DNA from: Gammaproteobacteria bacterium SG8_30
Lineage (GTDB): Bacteria > Pseudomonadota > Gammaproteobacteria > Steroidobacterales > Steroidobacteraceae
Direction: 5' to 3'
DNA: 40,009 nucleotides
NCBI GenBank assembly: GCA_001303245.1
Contig: LJNS01000010.1
Span: forward strand, 1-40,009
Below the pieces are notes generated by a model. The model had not been told where the DNA came from and did no database searches. It saw nothing but the letters and a program-made list of their open reading frames with translations. The translations under genes and the position numbers were made by a program. Shown one piece after another: positions 34,859-40,009 of this stretch; the stretch's first letter is position 1; every line of letters begins with the position of its first letter.

Positions 34859-34875
34859 GCCGGGCGTCGCCCGGC
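34859..34875 (+). terminator. GC-rich hairpin after the acyl-CoA reductase gene
   Basis: GCCGGGC, loop GTC, GCCCGGC form a perfect 7-bp stem 13 bases after the stop codon. There is no T-run, so it is either a weak or Rho-assisted terminator or chance in GC-rich DNA. Confidence 0.3.
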
Positions 34876-34978
34876 GGCGCGACGGCAGGGGCTCAGGCAT
34901 AATGCGCGCCGCGCGCTCCCTGGACGGGCCGGGTGGGCAGGGAAGTCCGCGCTTCGTCGTCGTCTTGCTGAGGCATCA

Positions 34979-37060
34979 ATGACCAAACCGACCTTGCCGC
35001 TCGTGGCGGCGTTCGTCTTGCTCTGTGCCGCCGTGACCGCGCTCGCCGACGCTGCGGGCGACCCGGCACGGCTCGAGGAAATCGTCGTGACGGCGCAGAA
35101 GCGCAGCGAGGACCTGCAGCGCACGCCGGCGGCCGTGACGGTGATGACGGGCGAGGTGCTGGTGGCCGCCGGCGTTGCGGACATCCGGGCGGCTCAGAAC
35201 CTGGTGCCTTCGGTCCGATTCCAGGCCGAGAATGCCTCGACGGAGATCTACATCCGCGGCATTGGCTCGACGCTCGACCTCCCGAACATCGAGCCGCCTA
35301 CCGTGTTCAACTTCAACGGCGTCTACATCCCACGCGAGGGCAACAGCGTCGGGCTGTTCGACATCGAGCGGATCGAGGTGCTGCCCGGGCCCCAGGGGAC
35401 GCTGTATGGTCGCGCTGCCCTCGGTGGTACGGTCAACGTCAGCTTCAATCGCCCGGGCAGCGAGCTGGCCACGCAGGCGCTGCTCGAGGTCGGCGACTAT
35501 TCGCTCGTGCACGGTGCGGTTGCCCAGGACCTGCCGGTCAGCGACTCGCTCTCGCTGCGCGTCGCCGGCGACTACATCCGCCACGATGGCTACCTGCGCA
35601 CGGGCGCGGATTCGAAGGACGACTATGCCCTGCGGCTGTCGGGCCTGTTCGAGCCGAACGACGACCTCTCGCTGTACGTCTGGGCGCACGGTGCGCGCAA
35701 GGACGGTGCGTCACCCAACCTGGTGCGTCGCGGCTACAACGGCGGCGACTTCGACGGCGACCCGACGGCCTTCGAGACGGACGACCCCTGGAACGACGTC
35801 ATCACGCCGACGGAGCCCGACGCCGGCGGGCAGGACTACGACAATCTGGTCGTGGGCGCGCAGCTCGACTGGGATCTGGCGGGCGCCACGCTGACCTGGA
35901 TACCGGGCTACTTCTATCTCGACTGGGAAGGAAACTACTGGCTCGAGAACCTGCCGTCGCTGCTCACCGCGCACTACAACCAGGTCACGAACGAGGTCCG
36001 GCTGGCCGGCGGGGCGGGTCGCTGGCGCTGGCTGGCGGGCGTGTACCAGTACCGCGTGACGAACGACGGCCGATTCGTCGTCAACGGCTTCCCGCTCGCC
36101 GACATCAGCCGCAACCGGCTCGAGGGCTACGCCGTCTTCGGCGAGGCGACGCTCTCGGTGACGGACCGGCTGCGCCTGACTGCAGGCGGGCGGTTCAGCA
36201 GCGACGAGAGGGAAGGGCAGGGGCAGACCGCTTTCGGTCAGCCCTACACGGCCAGCCAGGATTTCGACCGCGTGGACTGGAAGCTCGGCCTCGAATTTGA
36301 CTTGCGGGACGCGCTGATGCTCTACGGCACCGTCCAGACCGGCTACCAGCCCGGCACCTACAACCTGTTCCCCGCCACGCCCACGCAGGACAACCTCGTC
36401 GACGAGGCGACGCTGACCGCCGTTTCGGCAGGCTTCAAGAGCCGCTGGCTCGACGACCGGTTGCAGGTCAACAGCGAGCTGTTCTACTACGACTACCGGG
36501 ACCTGCTCGTGCAGTCGTTCAACCTGAACACCGCGTTGCTCACGACCTTCAACGCCGAGAAGACGAAGATCTACGGCAACCAGCTGGACGTGTTGTATCA
36601 GGTGGCGGACGCGGGACGTCTCGACCTGTCCATCGGCTACCTGCACGCCCGCTACGACCAGTTCGTGGTGCCGGAGGGCATCGACATCGGGACCCCGAAC
36701 CGCGATTTTTCCGACTACGAGCTGCAGTACGCCCCCGACTGGACGGTCACCGCGGGCTACCAGCACGACTTCCCGATCGGCGTCGGGTATCTGCGTGCCC
36801 GCGTGGAGAGTCGCTACGAGAGCGACTTCTGGGGAACTTTCGCGCAGAACCGCGGGACGCAGCAGAAGGCCTACACGAAGTCGAACGCCTCCCTGACCTA
36901 CTACTCGGGGGACGATCGCTGGAGCGTAGGGCTCTGGGTGCGGAACATCGAAGACGAGGCCGTGCTGGCCGCCACGACCACCGGCCAGTTCGGTCCGTAC
37001 GCGGACGCCTTCCTCGAGCCGCCGAGGACCTACGGGCTGCGCTTCACGCTGTCGCTGTGA
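34979..37060 (+). CDS. TonB-dependent outer-membrane receptor
   Basis: This 693-residue β-barrel imports a ligand across the outer membrane using TonB energy. It has a signal peptide (cleavage likely near ALA-DA, residue 23), a TonB-box-like LEEIVVTAQKRSEDLQ at residues 31-46, a plug domain (about 45-160) with IYIRGIGSTLDLPN and RIEVLPGPQGTLYGRAALGG, and a barrel of alternating strands ending YGLRFTLSL. The family to which it belongs (IVVTAQKR type) covers siderophores, vitamins, glycans and hydrophobic compounds, so the ligand is unknown. Its position after the acyl-CoA reductase might link it to uptake of hydrophobic carbon sources, but this is weak. GAGG lies seven bases before the ATG. 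Confidence 0.92.
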   Translation: MTKPTLPLVAAFVLLCAAVTALADAAGDPARLEEIVVTAQKRSEDLQRTPAAVTVMTGEVLVAAGVADIRAAQNLVPSVRFQAENASTEIYIRGIGSTLDLPNIEPPTVFNFNGVYIPREGNSVGLFDIERIEVLPGPQGTLYGRAALGGTVNVSFNRPGSELATQALLEVGDYSLVHGAVAQDLPVSDSLSLRVAGDYIRHDGYLRTGADSKDDYALRLSGLFEPNDDLSLYVWAHGARKDGASPNLVRRGYNGGDFDGDPTAFETDDPWNDVITPTEPDAGGQDYDNLVVGAQLDWDLAGATLTWIPGYFYLDWEGNYWLENLPSLLTAHYNQVTNEVRLAGGAGRWRWLAGVYQYRVTNDGRFVVNGFPLADISRNRLEGYAVFGEATLSVTDRLRLTAGGRFSSDEREGQGQTAFGQPYTASQDFDRVDWKLGLEFDLRDALMLYGTVQTGYQPGTYNLFPATPTQDNLVDEATLTAVSAGFKSRWLDDRLQVNSELFYYDYRDLLVQSFNLNTALLTTFNAEKTKIYGNQLDVLYQVADAGRLDLSIGYLHARYDQFVVPEGIDIGTPNRDFSDYELQYAPDWTVTAGYQHDFPIGVGYLRARVESRYESDFWGTFAQNRGTQQKAYTKSNASLTYYSGDDRWSVGLWVRNIEDEAVLAATTTGQFGPYADAFLEPPRTYGLRFTLSL

Positions 37061-37203
37061 CCGGCGAGCCGGACGGCTGACCTCCCCGGCCGGATGCGCC
37101 GAGGCCGGCGACTCGCACGAGCCGCCGCCCTCGGTTTCACTTGCGGTTCATGCTGCGTCAGCCGCCTCGCGTTGCGGCCCGACCTCGAGCATGTCATGTA
37201 AGA

Positions 37204-37288
37204 TGGTGCCCAGGAGAGGACTCGAACCTCCACGCCTCGCGGCACTAATACCTGAAACTAGCGCGTCTACCAATTCCGCCACCTGGGC
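37204..37288 (-). tRNA. tRNA-Leu (anticodon CAG)
   Basis: The minus strand folds into an 85-base class II tRNA with encoded CCA. The acceptor stem pairs GCCCAGG with CCTGGGC, and the discriminator is A. The D-arm contains TGGCGGAATTGGTAGACGCG, the leucine signature. The anticodon loop TTCAGGT has anticodon CAG at 37252-37254, followed by a long variable arm (TGCCGCGAGGCG) and the T-arm GGAGGTTCGAGTCCTCT. It decodes CUG, the main leucine codon in high-GC genomes. Confidence 0.97.
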
Positions 37289-37298
37289 ACAGGGAGCG

Positions 37299-37316
37299 GC
37301 CGGGATCGTTCCCGGC
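37299..37316 (-). other. Hairpin in the 5' leader of tRNA-Leu
   Basis: GCCGGGA, loop of four, TCCCGGC form a perfect 7-bp stem ten bases upstream of the mature tRNA 5' end and about five bases after the predicted transcription start. It would sit in the precursor that RNase P removes, and may protect or present the leader. Confidence 0.5.
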
Positions 37317-37327
37317 GAGGGCAGCGA

Positions 37328-37356
37328 AATCTACGCAGGCCGCCGACGGTTGTCAA
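37328..37356 (-). promoter_or_regulatory. Near-consensus promoter of tRNA-Leu
   Basis: On the minus strand a perfect TTGACA (37356-37351) is followed by 17 bases and TAGATT (37333-37328). Transcription would start near 37321, giving a leader of about 33 bases. The -35 box lies only 13 bases from the divergent rnr start codon, so rnr transcription and tRNA-Leu transcription may interfere. Confidence 0.8.
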
Positions 37357-37369
37357 ATCAGGACTTGAG

Positions 37370-39607
37370 ATGAAAAAGAGCTCACGTTGGCAGGACCGGG
37401 ATCCCCGATTCCGCGAGGAGTCCGGCCGCTACGACCACCCCGTGCCGAGCCGGGAGTTCATCCTCGAGGAGCTCGGCAAGGCCCGCCAGCCGCTCGATTT
37501 CGACGCGCTCTGCGGCCGACTGGGCGTCCGCGACCGTGCCCTCCGGCAGGCGCTCACGAAGCGGCTCGGCGCCATGGTCCGGGACGGGCAGCTGCTGCTC
37601 AATCGCGCCGAGGAGTACTGCCTCCTGGACCGGTTGCCGCTGGTGGTCGGCACGGTGAGCGGCCACAAGGACGGCTTCGGTTTCCTGCTGCCCGAGGACG
37701 GCGGCGAGGACGTGTTCCTGCCCTACCGGCAGATGCGCCAACTGATGCACGGCGACCGGGCGGCGGTGCGGGTGACCGGGACGGACGCACGGGGGCGTCG
37801 CGAGGGATCCCTGGTGGAGGTCCTGGAACGCCGGACGAAGCAGGTCGCCGGGCGCTTCTGGTTCGAGTCCGGCGTCGGGTTCGTGGAGCCCGACAACCGC
37901 CGCATCAGTCATCGCGTGGTGATCCCGGCGCGCGCGCGCGCCGGGGCGAAGTCCGGGGACCTCGTCGTGGCGGAGATCGTCGAGCCGCCCACGGCGCACG
38001 CCGACCCTGTGGGGCGGGTCAGCCGCGTGTTGCCGGAAGAGGGGGCTGCACAGACCGCCGTGGAGCTCGCCATCGCCTCGCACGGGCTACCGCACGAGTT
38101 TCTGCCGGCCGCCCTGCGCGAGGCCCGGCGGTTCGGCAGGCAGGTGCCGGCCGCGGCGGCCGCCGAACGCGTCGACCTTCGGGAGTTGCCGCTCGTGACC
38201 ATCGACGGCGAGGACGCGCGGGATTTCGACGATGCCGTGTACGCAGCGCCGACGCGCGGCGGCTTCAGGCTGCTGGTGGCCATCGCCGACGTCAGCCACT
38301 ACGTGACGCCCGGCAGTGCACTCGACTCGGAGGCCCGCGAGCGAGCCACCTCCGTCTACTTTCCGGGCCGGGTCGTGCCCATGCTGCCCGAGGAGCTGTC
38401 CAACCACCTCTGCTCGCTGATGCCCGAAGTGGACCGGCTTTGCATGACCTGCGAGATGAACGTCTCGCGCGAAGGGCGGGTCACCCGGGCGCGGTTCTAC
38501 CCGGCCGTCATGCGCTCCGCCTTCCGGCTGACCTATAACCGGGTTGCTGCCGCCCTGGTTGACCGGGATACCGGCGTTCGCGGCGAACTGGCGCCGGTCA
38601 TCGACGTGCTCGAGACCCTCCACGACGTCTACCGGGCCCTCAGGCGGCACCGCGAGGCGCGCGGCGCGCTGGACTTCGAGGCTCCGGAGGTGAAGGTCAT
38701 CGTCGACGCGGCGGGACAGGTGGAGGACATACGCGCCTACCCGCGCAACGACGCCCACCGGCTGATCGAGGAGTGCATGATCGCCGCCAACGTCGAGGCG
38801 GCGCGATTCCTGAAGAAGCACCGCATGCCCGCACTTTTCCGCATCCACGGTACGCCGGAGGAAGACCGCATCGAGGAGCTGAAGCGCTTCCTCGCCATGC
38901 GCGGCCTGCACCTCGAGACCGGGCACGAGCTCGAGCCGCGCCGGCTGCAGGCCGTGCTGCAGCAGGTCGCCGAGCGTCCCGATTCGGCCGTGCTCGAAAA
39001 CGCCATCATCCGCTCGCTGCCGCAGGCGCTCTACCAGCCGCTCAACATCGGACACTTCGGCCTCGCGCTCAGCGAGTACGTTCACTTCACCTCGCCGATC
39101 AGGCGCTATCCGGACTTGCTCGTGCATCGGGCCATCCGGCACGCGCTGGCGGGCGGCACGGCGGAGGACTTCGTGCACGCGGCCCGCGAGATGGAGTTGC
39201 TGGGGCAGGAGTGCTCGCTACGCGAACGCAAGGCCGACGAGGCCGCGCGCTCGGTCGTGGCTTTTCTCAAGTGCGAGTTCATGAAGGGTCGGGTCGGCGA
39301 GGAGTTCGATGCCGTCGCCACCGGCGTCACCGACTTCGGGGTGTTCGTGCAGCTGAAGGCGTTCCAGGTCGATGGCCTCGTGCACATCACCTCGCTGCCG
39401 AAGGACTACTTCCGGTTCTACGAGGCGGACCGCACCCTGGTCGGCGAGCGCACCGGCCAGCGCTTCACGATCGGCGACGAGCTGCGCGTGCGGCTCGTGC
39501 GCGTGGACGCCCCGGAGCGCAAGATCGACTTCGAGCTCGTCGACAAGACGGGCAGCGCCTTTCATCCGCGGCGCGCGAAACGCGGCGCCCGGGGCAGGCG
39601 ACGTTGA
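37370..39607 (+). CDS. rnr: Ribonuclease R
   Basis: RNase R is a 3'-to-5' exoribonuclease that degrades structured RNA and takes part in rRNA quality control and trans-translation. The 745-residue protein has an N-terminal helix-turn-helix-like region (SREFILEELGKARQPL), two cold-shock domains (GTVSGHKDGFGFLLPEDGG and a second near residue 160), the RNB catalytic domain with DGEDARDFDDAVYA (metal-binding aspartates), NVEAARFLKKH and FTSPIRRYPDLLVHRAI, an S1 domain (VATGVTDFGVFVQLKAFQVDGLVH) and a short basic tail (RRAKRGARGRRR). The Lys-rich tail of E. coli RNase R is much shorter here. rlmB follows with overlapping start and stop. Confidence 0.97.
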   Translation: MKKSSRWQDRDPRFREESGRYDHPVPSREFILEELGKARQPLDFDALCGRLGVRDRALRQALTKRLGAMVRDGQLLLNRAEEYCLLDRLPLVVGTVSGHKDGFGFLLPEDGGEDVFLPYRQMRQLMHGDRAAVRVTGTDARGRREGSLVEVLERRTKQVAGRFWFESGVGFVEPDNRRISHRVVIPARARAGAKSGDLVVAEIVEPPTAHADPVGRVSRVLPEEGAAQTAVELAIASHGLPHEFLPAALREARRFGRQVPAAAAAERVDLRELPLVTIDGEDARDFDDAVYAAPTRGGFRLLVAIADVSHYVTPGSALDSEARERATSVYFPGRVVPMLPEELSNHLCSLMPEVDRLCMTCEMNVSREGRVTRARFYPAVMRSAFRLTYNRVAAALVDRDTGVRGELAPVIDVLETLHDVYRALRRHREARGALDFEAPEVKVIVDAAGQVEDIRAYPRNDAHRLIEECMIAANVEAARFLKKHRMPALFRIHGTPEEDRIEELKRFLAMRGLHLETGHELEPRRLQAVLQQVAERPDSAVLENAIIRSLPQALYQPLNIGHFGLALSEYVHFTSPIRRYPDLLVHRAIRHALAGGTAEDFVHAAREMELLGQECSLRERKADEAARSVVAFLKCEFMKGRVGEEFDAVATGVTDFGVFVQLKAFQVDGLVHITSLPKDYFRFYEADRTLVGERTGQRFTIGDELRVRLVRVDAPERKIDFELVDKTGSAFHPRRAKRGARGRRR

Positions 39608-40009
39608 GCGGCGAACGGCTGTCGCTGGCCTGGGGCCTGCACGCGGTGCGGGTGCTGCTGGAACGCGACCCGGGCCGCATTCGTCGGCTGTGGTTGCAGC
39701 AGGGCCGCGACGACAACCGGCTCCGTGCCCTGCAGGATCTCGCCGGATCTGCCCGGATCGGGGTCGAGGTTCGCGCGGCAGCCGAGCTGGACCGGGTGAC
39801 TGACGGGGCGGTCCATCAGGGCGTGGTCGCCGAGCTGGCGCCCTCCAGGACGTGCGACGAGGCCGACCTCGCAGGGCTCGTGGAATTCGCGGGCCGCGGC
39901 CTCCTTGTCCTGGTACTCGACGGCGTGCAGGATCCACACAACCTCGGTGCCTGCCTGCGCACGGCCGATGCGGCCGGGGCGAGTGCCGTGGTTGCGCCGC
40001 GGGATCGGG
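39604..40009 (+). CDS. rlmB: 23S rRNA 2'-O-methyltransferase RlmB, 3' end cut by the window
   Basis: RlmB methylates the 2'-OH of G2251 in 23S rRNA. The visible 135 codons cover the N-terminal L30e-like substrate-binding domain (LAWGLHAVRVLLERDPGRI, HQGVVAEL) and the start of the SpoU knotted methyltransferase domain, including VLDGVQDPHNLGACLRTADA, the conserved motif 1. The probable start is TTG at 39604, overlapping the rnr stop TGA, and the N-terminus then has the usual length. The rnr-rlmB pair matches E. coli. The catalytic C-terminal knot lies beyond the window. Confidence 0.93.
   Translation, partial: MSGERLSLAWGLHAVRVLLERDPGRIRRLWLQQGRDDNRLRALQDLAGSARIGVEVRAAAELDRVTDGAVHQGVVAELAPSRTCDEADLAGLVEFAGRGLLVLVLDGVQDPHNLGACLRTADAAGASAVVAPRDR

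Noticed and set aside
34898-34903. CATAAT as the -10 box of the TonB receptor gene
   Set aside because: No matching -35 box lies 16-18 bases upstream, and one 5/6 hexamer in 133 bases is weak evidence.

Overview
The window is a gene-dense, G+C-rich stretch of a bacterial chromosome. Nearly every base is coding, and GTG or TTG starts are common. The gene order queG / nnr-tsaE-amiB-mutL-miaA-hfq-hflX-hflK-hflC-DUF2065-purA, followed further on by rnr-rlmB, is the classical gammaproteobacterial order known from Escherichia coli. pcnB-folK-(kinase)-panB-panC is also a gammaproteobacterial arrangement. I infer a high-GC, non-enteric gammaproteobacterium with aerobic metabolism and a lipid-storage lifestyle. 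The genus cannot be fixed from this sequence alone.

Layout. Positions 1-1555 hold the end of a VOC/glyoxalase-like gene, a di-heme type cytochrome b and a convergent cytochrome c-prime. Positions 1713-5538 (minus strand) hold an unknown two-domain protein and a tight three-gene operon: flavin-reductase-like protein, M20 peptidase and DUF1611/dethiobiotin-synthetase-like P-loop protein. Positions 5714-8154 hold a TspO/MBR-like membrane protein and a sulfotransferase-like plus class IV aminotransferase pair. Positions 8202-10245 hold gmd-fcl for GDP-L-fucose. Positions 10246-10641 hold a tRNA-Glu(CTC), a duplicated copy of its 3' end and its promoter. Positions 10658-14996 hold pcnB, folK, a deoxynucleoside kinase, panB and panC. 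Positions 14993-27600 hold the conserved RNA-modification, cell-wall, repair and protease-regulator block from queG to purA.

Between purA and rnr, where E. coli has only nsrR, lies about 9.5 kb of accessory DNA. It starts with a 165-bp element with perfect 19-bp terminal inverted repeats, whose two ends supply the stop codons of the flanking convergent genes. Next come a phasin-patatin-FFLEELY operon, a divergent TPR protein, a wax ester synthase/diacylglycerol acyltransferase, a divergent two-domain fatty acyl-CoA reductase of the Marinobacter type, a TonB-dependent receptor and a tRNA-Leu(CAG). The reductase makes fatty alcohols and the acyltransferase joins them to acyl-CoA, so this is a plausible compact wax-ester locus with granule-surface and lipase-like genes beside it.

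No CRISPR array, prophage, restriction system or complete insertion sequence was seen. Both window edges cut a gene. The strongest leads are the wax-ester/granule locus, the stop-donating miniature element, the sulfotransferase-aminotransferase pair that mirrors a plant fusion protein, and the DUF1611/M20/flavin-reductase operon.
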